From contig LDXJ01000050.1 of NCBI GenBank assembly GCA_001029295.1, positions 29,187 to 93,186 on the forward strand: a DNA stretch of 64,000 nucleotides, given 5' to 3'. Below are positions 53,403-61,376 of this stretch, piece by piece. The translations under genes were made by a program, and so were the position numbers. The notes below the pieces were generated by a model that saw nothing but the letters and a program-made list of their open reading frames with translations, was not told where the DNA came from and made no database searches. Within the stretch, counting starts at the first letter, position 1, and each line of letters begins with the position of its first letter. This DNA comes from Peptococcaceae bacterium CEB3. Its GTDB lineage: Bacteria; Bacillota; Desulfitobacteriia; Desulfitobacteriales; Desulfitobacteriaceae.

Positions 53403-53920
53403 TGTTTTTATTGCCTTTACCAGGTCGTCCAACCTCGGTTTTGGCGGGGGGCCGGCCACAATTCCCCTCATGCAGAATGAGGTGGTCAAGCGTTATCACT
53501 GGCTGACGGATGAGGAGTTTGCGGACGCCTTGGCAGTTGGTAATGCCTTGCCCGCGCCGATCGCCACCAAGATGGCAGCCATGATCGGATATAGAGTGGC
53601 CGGGTGCCCTGATGGGGATTCTGGGCACAGTGGCCCCGACCCTCATCGTGGTCGTAGTCCTCAGTCATTTTATCATGCTCTATGCTCATTCGACGGCCCT
53701 AAGGGCGATGCTCAAAGCCGTCCGTCCGGTGGTGGTCATCCTCATTGCCCAGACAGCCGTCAGTATGGGAAAGAAGTCTTTTCCGCGCAAAGCCACTTGG
53801 GGGATAGCCGTCGCTGCGGCCATTCTGCTCTATTTCCACGTTCACCCCGCCATCATCATTGTCGCAGCCATGATCTTTGGGTATTTTGCCTTCAGCCCAA
53901 AGGATAATCAAAAATCGTAG
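53403..53920 (+). pseudogene. chrA type b pseudogene
   Basis: Nearly identical to the intact copy at 54299-54826 but with two defects. The first eight codons are lost (similarity starts at TTTTTATTGCC), and an 8-bp deletion near 53597-53610 removes one of two tandem GGCCGGGT units, shifting the frame after 'YRVAG'. The remainder ('MGILGTVAPTLIVVVVLSH...' to 'FGYFAFS') is otherwise intact. Confidence 0.88.
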
Positions 53921-53977
53921 CCGCGCTTCCGTCCAAGACTTCGTTTCATTCAAGGCCGCCTATCCATGGCGTATTTG

Positions 53978-54046
53978 GCGTATGATTTCCACCGATTCGA
54001 GGAACACTATTTCTTTGAAACGCATGTGTTCGAACGCACGCGAGTG
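53978..54046. repeat. Duplicated 70-bp segment, copy 1
   Basis: ATGATTTCCACCGATTCGAG, then GAACACTATTTCTTTGAAACGC and ACGCACGCGAG. It matches 54824-54892 with about six changes. In both places it follows a chrA type b sequence, so it marks the boundary of a duplicated unit. Confidence 0.85.
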
Positions 54047-54241
54047 TTCGGAGGAGGAGTACGTCCCGTGGTTGTGGTGTTGATTGCCAAAACCTCACTG
54101 CAAATGGCAATGACCTCATTTTCGGGTTGGGTCACCTGGGCGATTGCTCTGGTGGCGGTTATTATTCTGTACTATACCAAGGTGCACCCGGCAGTGCTGA
54201 TTGTTTCATCTCTGGTTCTGGGTTTGCTTGTCTTCCGGTGA
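54046..54241 (+). pseudogene. chrA type a fragment (C-terminal half)
   Basis: Reads 'GVRPVVVVLIAKTSLQMAMTSF' to 'LGLLVFR', the last 60 or so residues of an a-type CHR protein (compare 51900-52091). The N-terminal half with the GFGGG motif is replaced by the duplicated 70-bp segment. An open frame of 91 codons from ATG 53966 spans the join, but it lacks the transport core. Confidence 0.82.
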
Positions 54242-54298
54242 ATCCCAAAGAATGCTTCCCGCTTCGGCAACAGAATGGGCGTTAAGGAGTTGAAGACG

Positions 54299-54826
54299 AT
54301 GCTCCGGGATATTTGGAATGTTTTTATTGCCTTTACCAGGTCGTCCAACCTCGGTTTCGGCGGAGGGCCGGCTACCATTCCCCTCATGCAGAATGAGGTG
54401 GTCAAGCGTTATCACTGGCTGACGGATGAGGAGTTTGCGGACGCCTTGGCGGTTGGCAATGCCTTGCCCGCGCCGATCACCACCAAGATGGCAGCCATGA
54501 TCGGATACAGAGTGGCCGGGTGGCCGGGTGCCCTTATGGGGATTTTGGGCACAGTGGCCCCGACCCTCATCGTGGTCGTAGTCCTCAGTCATTTTATCAT
54601 GCTCTATGCTCATTCGACGGCCCTAAGGGCGATGCTCGAAGCCGTCCGTCCGGTGGTGGTCATCCTCATTGCCCAGACAGCCGTCAGTATGGGAAAGAAG
54701 TCTTTTCCGCGCAAAGCCACTTGGGGGATAGCCGTCGCCGCGGCCATTCTGCTCTATTTCCACGTTCACCCCGCCATCATCATTGTCGCAGCCATGATCT
54801 TCGGTTATTTTGCTTTCAGCGAATGA
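54299..54826 (+). CDS. chrA: Short-chain chromate transporter (CHR), type b, second intact copy
   Basis: 175 residues, with 'RSSNLGFGGGPATIPLMQNEVVKRYHW' and 'LPAPITTKMAAMIGYRVAGWPGA'. The proline-glycine of 'LPGP' is LPAP here, a difference from the first b-type protein. ATG 54299 has AAGGAG 9 bases upstream. Its a-type neighbour is a fragment, so if functional it must pair with the a-type protein at 51564 or act alone. Confidence 0.85.
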   Translation: MLRDIWNVFIAFTRSSNLGFGGGPATIPLMQNEVVKRYHWLTDEEFADALAVGNALPAPITTKMAAMIGYRVAGWPGALMGILGTVAPTLIVVVVLSHFIMLYAHSTALRAMLEAVRPVVVILIAQTAVSMGKKSFPRKATWGIAVAAAILLYFHVHPAIIIVAAMIFGYFAFSE

Positions 54827-54892
54827 TTTCCACCGGTTCGCGGAACACTATTTCTTTGAAACGCGTGTGTTCTAACGCACGCGAGGGTTCGA
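54824..54892. repeat. Duplicated 70-bp segment, copy 2
   Basis: ATGATTTCCACCGGTTCGCG and onwards; see 53978-54046. Here it overlaps the stop of the intact chrA type b gene. Confidence 0.85.
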
Positions 54893-54908
54893 GGGAGTGG
54901 ATGTTTTC

Positions 54909-55292
54909 ATGAGCTTGGCGGAGACGAAGGCCTTTGGCGTGGCCCTGTTTTCCATCTTGCTGGGGGCTATCGGCCAGTTCCTGTTCCGGGTCGGTATGCT
55001 CCGGTACGGTAAAGTGTCGGCAGGTGGGATCTGGGGGCAACTGCTGCGCATTGTTTTTACTCCGGCTATTTTTGCCGGATTTGTTTGCTTTGGCGTCAGT
55101 TCCGTTCTTTGGCTGACGGTCATTTCGCGCTGGGAGCTCAGTTATGCCTATCCGATGGTCGCTTTGGGCTACGTGCTGGCTGTCTTTTTCGGTTGGTTCT
55201 TTCTGCACGAAAGCCTGACCTGGCCTAAGATTCTGGGCATCCTTTTGATTTTGGGCGGGATTTCGATTCTTGGCTGGTTCGGCAAAGCGTAG
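54909..55292 (+). CDS. EamA/SMR-like small membrane transporter (DMT superfamily)
   Basis: 127 residues with four predicted membrane helices, the size of a half-type DMT protein that works as a dimer. 'ILLGAIGQFLFRVGMLRYG', 'VSSVLWLTVISRWELSYAYPMVALGYVLAVFFGWFFLHE' and 'LGILLILGGISILGW' fit EamA or SMR-like proteins. ATG 54909 has GGGAG upstream; an in-frame GTG at 54897 is the alternative. Related proteins include polyamine, drug or undecaprenyl-aminoarabinose flippases; no substrate is inferred. Confidence 0.75.
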   Translation: MSLAETKAFGVALFSILLGAIGQFLFRVGMLRYGKVSAGGIWGQLLRIVFTPAIFAGFVCFGVSSVLWLTVISRWELSYAYPMVALGYVLAVFFGWFFLHESLTWPKILGILLILGGISILGWFGKA

Positions 55293-55418
55293 AAGGCAAT
55301 TTCCCCCGACTTCGGCGAAAAAAGAAAGTTGCGAGTCCGCTGTCCTTCCGCTATGATAGGCTAAACAGGCGTTGAACCACACTCCGGTCAATAACTTTTT
55401 AAAGGGGCGTGTGTAAGA

Positions 55419-55607
55419 ATGATGTTCAAGGACTTGGGTCGAGGGGCAAGGATCGAATTGGCCAAGATGGCCAGGCAACTGGGAATGAAGTTTATCGGCT
55501 ATAACCCGAAAGAGCAGCGGGTATCGGTGGAATACCGCGGCAAAGGAATTACGTATCCGGTGGAAGAATTCGTAGCCCATTATCAAAGTTCGCAGCCCAG
55601 CGTCTGA
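55419..55607 (+). CDS. Small hypothetical protein
   Basis: 62 residues ('LGRGARIELAKMARQLGMKFIGYNPKEQRVSVEYRGKGI'), basic, probably alpha/beta. AAAGGGG lies about 11 bases before the ATG, and a strong terminator follows at 55670, so it looks like a genuine short transcript. The family is not recognised. Confidence 0.6.
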   Translation: MMFKDLGRGARIELAKMARQLGMKFIGYNPKEQRVSVEYRGKGITYPVEEFVAHYQSSQPSV

Positions 55608-55669
55608 GCACATACCGGAAGAGTCGGAGCAAACGCCGGAAACGTCGGAACAAGCTCAGGAAATGCAGC

Positions 55670-55697
55670 GGGCCCTCACAGAAGTGAGGGCCCTTTA
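55670..55697 (+). terminator. Rho-independent terminator
   Basis: GGGCCCTCAC, loop AGAA, GTGAGGGCCC, then TTTAT. Confidence 0.88.
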
Positions 55698-55819
55698 TAG
55701 TTGCGCCACGCATGGCTTTGTGGCTTTGTATGTCTCTCCGAAGAGTAGCATTCAAATCATCGGGGCCTGGACACTTCCGACGTCAGTCAGCGACCTCGCC
55801 TTGCCGGACGGCAGGCTCT

Positions 55820-56158
55820 CTAGGCGGAACGGCGCTTTCGCCGCAAAGCTGAATTAACCGGGGTGATTTGCAGGGAACGCCGGACTTCCAAAGTGACCGG
55901 CAGCGGGTGGTAGTTTTCCAAGTGGGCAGCCATACGTTCAAGCTCATAACCCTGATAGATCTCCCAGTGGCGGGTGAACTCCTCCCTGGGAACAGCTTTT
56001 TCCTCTCCCCCAGCAAGTTGGAACATGCAGCGATCCTGGTCAGGTTCCAGAATGTAGCCGACAATCAGGCGATCTTGGTAAAACAAGAGCAACGCCACCT
56101 TCCTCGAAATTTTGTGTGCTGGCTTTTTCAGAAACAGCGCCAAACGGATATGGCCCAA
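55820..56158 (-). CDS. Hypothetical protein in the motility block
   Basis: 112 residues, not recognised. It has an amphipathic N-terminus ('LALFLKKPAHKISRKVALLLFYQDRLIVGYIL'), an acidic middle ('EPDQDRCMFQLAGGEEKAVPREEF') and a basic end. On the minus strand it follows cheR by 39 bases, so cotranscription with cheR is plausible. A role in motility is only inferred from position. Confidence 0.55.
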   Translation of the reverse strand: MGHIRLALFLKKPAHKISRKVALLLFYQDRLIVGYILEPDQDRCMFQLAGGEEKAVPREEFTRHWEIYQGYELERMAAHLENYHPLPVTLEVRRSLQITPVNSALRRKRRSA

Positions 56159-56197
56159 TCACGCCCCCTTTCGTCTTACCCGGCTAAACCCGGGTGA

Positions 56198-57037
56198 TTA
56201 ACGTTTCTTCTGATAGAAGAACGAAGACACGGGTTTGAGTCCAAGGTGACTCATCCCGAAAAGATGCTCTGTGCTGCCCGTAAATAAGATACCGCCCAAG
56301 TTCAAAGATTCGGCGAATTTTGCATACAATAGCTGCTTGGCTTCCTCAGTAAAGTAAATGACTACATTTCGGCAGGCGATAAAATCAAATCCGGTTTCAA
56401 AGCGCGCCGTCAGGAGATCCTGGTGTTGAAAGGAAACAAACCTTTTGAGGGAATCCTTGATCCGATAGCCATGTTCCGCGGGAGTAAAATATTTGCTCGA
56501 AATCTCAGGCGGAGTGCTGGCAAAATCGTTGGCCGAATAAAGCCCTTCCTTGGCTTGCCGCAGAACATTGTCGTCAATGTCGGTGGCCAGGATGCTTGGA
56601 CGCACCGCCGGAAAATACTCGGCCAAAAGGATAGCCAACGAATAAGGTTCCTGTCCTCCGGAGCACCCGGCACTCCAAAGCCTCAAGGAGAATTTTCCTC
56701 GGACCAGGAGGGGCAGAATGTCTTCCCGCAAGGTATTCCACTGCTTGGAGTCGCGGAAAAACTGGGTTACATTGATGGTCAGATGCTTGAAGAAAGCGTC
56801 GTAGAGCCCCCTGTCTCGGTCCAGGGCCTGAAGAAATTCCGGGTAGGAGCGAAAACCGCGGGAATTCATGAAACTCAAAATCCGCCGCTGCATCTGATTT
56901 TGCTTGTAAAAGTTCAGGTCGAGACCGCTGCGCGGGCGAAAAGCCTTAACGAAACCTTCGTACGTGTCGGGAACAGGGGAATACGGCAACAATGGGCACC
57001 TCGTTTCCAACTCTGCGTCAACCATCTTCACATCCAC
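56198..57037 (-). CDS. cheR: Chemotaxis protein methyltransferase CheR
   Basis: 279-residue SAM-dependent methyltransferase that modifies glutamates of chemoreceptors. It has the CheR N-domain ('YEGFVKAFRPRSGLDLNFYKQNQMQRRI'), 'NVTQFFRDSKQW', SAM motif 'LRLWSAGCSGGQEPYSLAI', 'ATDIDDNVLRQAKEG' and 'DFIACRNVVIYFTEEAK'. The start is GTG 57037 with a weak site; ATG 57025 is a possible alternative. It is the only chemotaxis gene in the window. Confidence 0.93.
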   Translation of the reverse strand: MDVKMVDAELETRCPLLPYSPVPDTYEGFVKAFRPRSGLDLNFYKQNQMQRRILSFMNSRGFRSYPEFLQALDRDRGLYDAFFKHLTINVTQFFRDSKQWNTLREDILPLLVRGKFSLRLWSAGCSGGQEPYSLAILLAEYFPAVRPSILATDIDDNVLRQAKEGLYSANDFASTPPEISSKYFTPAEHGYRIKDSLKRFVSFQHQDLLTARFETGFDFIACRNVVIYFTEEAKQLLYAKFAESLNLGGILFTGSTEHLFGMSHLGLKPVSSFFYQKKR

Positions 57038-57189
57038 TTTACAAAGATATTCGCTTTGCCCGGGAAAAATCCTGCTTACTCGGGCGCGATTCCGGCACGA
57101 AAAAAAAAGAACAGGATCAATCGGACCCTGATTTACCCGCGCGGCCGCGTATCCGGTTCCGCGGGTGCGGATACTTTTTGGTATGCTCG

Positions 57190-57229
57190 AAAAAGCCGCA
57201 CCCGGCGCCTGCGGCGCTTAAGGTGCGGC
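57190..57229 (-). terminator. Rho-independent terminator for motA-motB-yaaR
   Basis: On the minus strand GCCGCACC pairs with GGTGCGGC around an inner GGCGC hairpin, followed by TTTTTC. It separates yaaR from cheR. Confidence 0.85.
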
Positions 57230-57300
57230 TTTAAAGACTCCGGGGATCGTTGATAATGGATGGCGGAGAGAATGATCGGCCGACGGCGACGCCGGGATGC

Positions 57301-57741
57301 TCACGCCAGCAGGTCGATAAGAAGCCCGCGGATTTCGCCGATCTTGGCCAGAATGTCGAGGGATTTGGCGTGCTCGGAGAGCACCTTTTCCCCCAGTTCA
57401 TCCAGAGCCTTGTCGATCTGGGTGACGCGCGCCAGGACCTTGTGTTGACCTCGCGGGTCCCAGAAGGAGTCCTCCCGCATCTTTCGGCTTTGTCCCAAAG
57501 TCGAACGCAAGAAGTCGCGGGCCATTTGCTTGAAAGCGGCAAGGTCAGTCAAGGAGAGAGAGTCGGCCAGCCTTTGTCCCAAACTATCCAGTCGAGAGAG
57601 GAAAGACTCAAACTCCCGCTGTTGCAACTTCTGAACCCGGTCTAAAGTGTTGCCGAATTCGGGCGCGTTTTTTTCTATTGCCGGAGAGTTGTCCACAGTT
57701 TGCCGGCCGGTACTCAGCATAGGATCAACGCGAAAGGGCAT
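57301..57741 (-). CDS. YaaR-family (DUF327) protein
   Basis: 146 residues, mostly helical, matching the YaaR family: 'FLSRLDSLGQRLADSLSLTDLAAFKQMARDFL' and the C-terminal 'VLARVTQIDKALDELGEKVLSEHAKSLDILAKIGEIRGLLIDLLA'. I start it at ATG 57741 because GGGAGG lies 5 bases upstream; the longer reading has none. Relatives are often next to flagellar or signalling genes, and their role is unknown. It follows motB on the same strand. Confidence 0.83.
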   Translation of the reverse strand: MPFRVDPMLSTGRQTVDNSPAIEKNAPEFGNTLDRVQKLQQREFESFLSRLDSLGQRLADSLSLTDLAAFKQMARDFLRSTLGQSRKMREDSFWDPRGQHKVLARVTQIDKALDELGEKVLSEHAKSLDILAKIGEIRGLLIDLLA

Positions 57742-57906
57742 AGGCACCTCCCAACTAAAGTTTCCCATGGGCGGAGTCGGGGGCCCGAGGCTAAACTTCT
57801 TGGTCAAGGCAGGGATTCACGAGTACCTCGTATAACAACTGCCGCGAGCACCTAGCCAAAGTGGAGCGGAAACTATTCCGGGGACCGGAGGATGGTGGGT
57901 ATGGGG

Positions 57907-58890
57907 CTAAGGTGTCACGGAAGAGGCGGGTCCCGAGCCTGCCGAGACGGAGCCGGAGGTTCCCGTCCCGGCGGATGTTGTCCCGGCGGACGTTGCGCCT
58001 CCGGAGGTTGTACCGCCGGGGGCTGTGTTCGCGGCGCCCGAGGTTGCGTCCCCCGGCGCGGCCGCAGGCTCAGTCAAGTCATATTTTGTGCGCAGGATGA
58101 CCAAGTCGACCCGCCGGTTTTTGGCCCGTCCCGCAAGCGTGTCATTCGAGGCGATGGGGCGGTATTTGCTGTAGCCGATGGCCGAGAGACGGTCGGGGGA
58201 GATGTTTCCGTCCCCTGCCAGGATACGGACGACATTGGTGGCCCGCAGGACGGAAAGCTCCCAGTTACTGGGGAATTGAGCGGTTCGAATCGGCAGGTCG
58301 TCAGTATTTCCCTCGACTCGAATGTAATTAGGGACGGGGGCCAGGACCGAGCTGACTTGTTCCAGGATGGCGCGGGCCCGGGGCGTGATTTCCGCCGAGC
58401 CGCTGTCAAAAAGCAGAGTATCCTGGATGCTGATAACGAGCCCCCTCTCCTCGATGGAAGAGACCAAAGTGGTCTGAATGTGGTTGGCGGCGGCGAATTT
58501 ATCCAACTTAGCCTTAATTTCTTGAATGGTCATATTTTCTTGACTGACATTGCCCTGGCCTTGCGCAGCGCTCCGGCTCAAGGATTGGTTGGCGCCGGCG
58601 GGAGTTTTGTCCTGGTTTTCCGGCCCGGACGAACTTGTCTGAGCCGGAGGATTTCCCGATGTGAGCAGTTTGGGACCGGAAACGGAACGGGAAATTTCGA
58701 TTCGGGCCGGCGTACCTCCGCCCAAAGCTCTGCTTAGGGACTCGGCAATGGACTGAAACTTATTGGCGTCAATCTTACTGATGGAGTAGAGGACGACAAA
58801 GAAGATGAGGAGAAGCGTGATTAGGTCCGCGTAAGTGAGAAGCCAGCGGTCCGAATTGTCTTTCTCCGGTTCGGTTAGACGTTTTCTCAT
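57907..58890 (-). CDS. motB: Flagellar motor stator protein MotB
   Basis: 327 residues. One membrane helix with the proton-channel Asp is at 'WLLTYADLITLLLIFFVVLYSISKID' (Asp near 22). The OmpA/MotB peptidoglycan-binding domain has 'ILEQVSSVLAPVPNYIRVEGNTDDLPI' and 'NWELSVLRATNVVRIL'. An unusual Gly/Thr/Ser/Ala-rich tail of about 55 residues follows the domain, encoded by GC-rich repetitive DNA. motB starts 22 bases after motA. Confidence 0.94.
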   Translation of the reverse strand: MRKRLTEPEKDNSDRWLLTYADLITLLLIFFVVLYSISKIDANKFQSIAESLSRALGGGTPARIEISRSVSGPKLLTSGNPPAQTSSSGPENQDKTPAGANQSLSRSAAQGQGNVSQENMTIQEIKAKLDKFAAANHIQTTLVSSIEERGLVISIQDTLLFDSGSAEITPRARAILEQVSSVLAPVPNYIRVEGNTDDLPIRTAQFPSNWELSVLRATNVVRILAGDGNISPDRLSAIGYSKYRPIASNDTLAGRAKNRRVDLVILRTKYDLTEPAAAPGDATSGAANTAPGGTTSGGATSAGTTSAGTGTSGSVSAGSGPASSVTP

Positions 58891-58912
58891 TCTCTTTCAC
58901 CCCGACCCTTTC

Positions 58913-59725
58913 TCATCGCGCCTCACCAAGAGGGGACGCTCCACCCAGTTCGGCGGGGCCGGGGTTTGATTTTTGGGCAGGAATGGCGCCAATATGGGTT
59001 TTCAACTTCTCTTTCAAGATCGAGGGATTTTCACCGGCTTGAATCGAGAGGATGCCGTCCAGGATCATCTCCATCGCGGCAACCTCCGCCTTGTCTTTTT
59101 GTTTCAGTTTAGTCGCAATGGGTATCCAGAGCAGGTTAGCGGAGGAAACTCCATAGAGGGTGGCAATGAAAGCGGAAGCGATCGCCCCCGATAAAGCGCC
59201 GGAATTCGAGAGATTGCTGAGGACATGGACCAAGCCCATCACAGTCCCGATGATGCCCATGGTGGGGGCATATCCTCCCGCCGCTTCAAAGATGCCGATG
59301 CCGACCCTATGACGCTTCTCCAAGACCAAAATGTCGGATTCCAGAATGCTTTGCGTCACTTCGGGGTCGGTCCCGTCGATGATGAGCTGCATCCCTTGCC
59401 GGGTGAATTTGTCGTGTACAGTTTCCAATTGTTGCTCTAAACTGAGGAGCCCTTCGCGGCGAGCTCTTTCGGCAAAGTGCACCAGAGTGTCATAAGCCTC
59501 GGCGACGCCATAAGACTGGCCGGTAAAGGCAATTTTAAACAGGCGGGGCGCCCTTTTCAGCTCATGCAGGGGAAAGCTGGCGACAACCGCGCCGAACGTT
59601 CCGCCGAAGACGATAAGGAAAGCGGAGAGCTGTCCCAGCGCAGCCACGCTCCCCTTCTCGATCATAAATCCGGCGAGCAGGGAACCGATTCCCAAGACGA
59701 TACCCAAAGTGGTCGATAAATCCAT
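58913..59725 (-). CDS. motA: Flagellar motor stator protein MotA
   Basis: 270 residues with four membrane helices and the cytoplasmic loop. Conserved parts are 'MDLSTTLGIVLGIGSLLAGFMIEKGSV', 'FGGTFGAVVASFPLHELKR' and 'AAGGYAPTMGIIGTVMGLVHVLSNL'. I use ATG 59725 because AGGAG lies 7 bases upstream. It is the first gene of motA-motB-yaaR. Confidence 0.94.
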   Translation of the reverse strand: MDLSTTLGIVLGIGSLLAGFMIEKGSVAALGQLSAFLIVFGGTFGAVVASFPLHELKRAPRLFKIAFTGQSYGVAEAYDTLVHFAERARREGLLSLEQQLETVHDKFTRQGMQLIIDGTDPEVTQSILESDILVLEKRHRVGIGIFEAAGGYAPTMGIIGTVMGLVHVLSNLSNSGALSGAIASAFIATLYGVSSANLLWIPIATKLKQKDKAEVAAMEMILDGILSIQAGENPSILKEKLKTHIGAIPAQKSNPGPAELGGASPLGEAR

Positions 59726-60297
59726 AGTTATTCTCCTTTCGGCTCTGGTCATAGAGCGCAGAAGTCCGGCGATTTCCAAGTGGAAAATCGCCCATCTGAG
59801 AAAGGCTATGGTTTAGGGACCCCGGGTTGAATGTTGTCAGGAGAAGGGACCATATACAAGAATTCGAAAAAGGGATTCGAAAAAGAGGGGCTAAGCTGAA
59901 GGCCGGAAAGATTTTCTAGCCTATTTGGTCACATTATACAATACTTTAGAGGCTTCTGGGAATAAAAAATCAAAAAGGTTTTTAAAACGTGCTGGGAAGT
60001 CCGGAAAACATCTAAAGTTGTGTTCATCTTGGCCCGATATACTGTTTGAAGGGATTTGGTTTTAGGGAAACATCCCGGGGAGATGTTGTCAGGGGAGAAG
60101 GTTAGGGGGAGCCGGGAAAGGAGGCAGCCTTCGCACTGCTGTGCAGGTTGGGACTCAGTGACTCAATAGGCTGGCGGCTTTATGGCGCCGCAGCTTAGCA
60201 TCTTCGTGCACTGCCGCTCGGTGCGCTGCAGCTCTTAAGCCGGCGTACCTCGAATAAGTCGAACAAGCTGGTATATCTTAAATTAGGGGAGAGAAAT
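59726..60297. other. Divergent regulatory region between motA and flgM
   Basis: Contains a hairpin GGCGATTT/AAATCGCC in the motA leader (about 59768-59792), the SigD-type promoter at 60013-60040, and a leader of about 250 bases before flgM. A possible TATAAT for motA lies on the minus strand at 59933-59938. No gene was seen. Confidence 0.55.
60013..60040 (+). promoter_or_regulatory. SigD (sigma-28) type promoter for flgM
   Basis: TAAA (60013-60016), 16-base spacer, CCCGATAT (60033-60040); the SigD consensus is TAAA-N14-16-GCCGATAT. The predicted start near 60047 gives a leader of about 250 nt. FlgM is the anti-SigD factor, so this would be a feedback loop. Confidence 0.7.
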
Positions 60298-60564
60298 ATG
60301 AGAATAGAAGGGATACCGACACCATATCTGGACAGGATTAAGGGCGCAAAAGCTCCCGGGCCGAAATTCAAACAGGCCCCTGCTGTTTCAGACCAGACGG
60401 ATGTCTCGGCGATGGCTCAGGCCTACCGGAGCTTGCTGGCTAAAGCTAAGGAAGCGCCTGAGGCGGTCGACCAAGAACACCTGCAGGGCTTAGCTAAAGC
60501 GGTGGCTGAGGGAACGTATCAAGTGCACAGTCACGACATCGCGCGCAAGCTTTTAGGCCTGTGA
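60298..60564 (+). CDS. flgM: Anti-sigma-28 factor FlgM
   Basis: 88 residues. The N-terminus is flexible and basic. The C-terminal half 'VSAMAQAYRSLLAKAKEAPEAVDQEHLQGLAKAVAEGTYQVHSHDIARKLLG' matches the FlgM sigma-binding region. It holds SigD until the hook is complete. AGGGGAGAGA precedes the ATG. Confidence 0.88.
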   Translation: MRIEGIPTPYLDRIKGAKAPGPKFKQAPAVSDQTDVSAMAQAYRSLLAKAKEAPEAVDQEHLQGLAKAVAEGTYQVHSHDIARKLLGL

Positions 60565-60783
60565 AGCGTACTCTCATCTTTGCCGGTGAGCCGAGTGAAG
60601 TTTTGACGTCTCCACGCGTTGACGTCTTCACGTATTGATATCTCTACGTGTTTGTGTTCGTATCTTCATCTGTTCATGTGTTTCGACCCTTTGCAGGATT
60701 TCGGCATTTTGCGTAGAACGTACACTTACGAACACATCGAGAGGATACTCGGGGAACGGCGCGGAGGGAGGCGAGGCTCAAAT

Positions 60784-61284
60784 ATGCATGAGAAAGTTCA
60801 GCCGCTTGAGGCTAATCTGCGCCGGCAGTTAGGGATCTACCAAGACTTGCTGGCAATGGCGGGCGAGAAGCAAGAGGCGTTGGTTGCCAATGATCTGAAG
60901 AATCTGGAGAGGATCGTTGCCGGCGAGGAACAATTGATCCTTCAAGCGGCCCAACTGGAGCAGGAGCGGCTCGAGCTTGCGGGAGAAGCGGCGCAACAGA
61001 TGCAACTCCCGGTTGAAGAGCTGACGCTGGGCAAATTGGGGGAAAACTATGTTCAGTTCAATTCCATTCAGGAGGAACTCGAGACGGTCATCGCGGCTAT
61101 CCGGCAAAAGCAGAGTTCGAATCAGAAGTTGATCGAGCAGGCTATGAAAGTCATAGACTTTTCCCTGAGCCTTATGACTCAGTATGATGAAACAACCTAT
61201 ACCAGGCTGCTGCAAAGGGCGGAGAGCCCGGGACCTGGTTTCCGGGGGTCAAATCGCGTGCATATTATTGACAAATCGGTCTAG
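60784..61284 (+). CDS. flgN: FlgN-family flagellar export chaperone
   Basis: 166 residues, almost entirely helical and coiled-coil-like ('LEANLRRQLGIYQDLLAMAGEKQEALVANDLKNLERIVAGEEQLI'), typical of FlgN, which escorts hook-associated proteins FlgK and FlgL. I start at ATG 60784, after GGAGGGAGGCGAGG; a longer reading to 60619 has no site. The 220-base gap after flgM holds degenerate CACG/TTGA-type short repeats. Confidence 0.82.
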   Translation: MHEKVQPLEANLRRQLGIYQDLLAMAGEKQEALVANDLKNLERIVAGEEQLILQAAQLEQERLELAGEAAQQMQLPVEELTLGKLGENYVQFNSIQEELETVIAAIRQKQSSNQKLIEQAMKVIDFSLSLMTQYDETTYTRLLQRAESPGPGFRGSNRVHIIDKSV

Positions 61285-61349
61285 ATCGACAAACCGGCGC
61301 CGTGTCATAACGGACCGGAGAAAAGCGTACGGCAGCCGGAAAATAGGCG

Positions 61350-61376
61350 GGCCGACCCGAAATGGGTCGGCCTTTC
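61350..61376. terminator. Terminator between convergent genes
   Basis: GGCCGACCC, loop GAAAT, GGGTCGGCC, then TTTCT. It ends flgN on the plus strand and sits at the stop of the convergent nucleotidyltransferase gene, so it may serve both. Confidence 0.85.
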
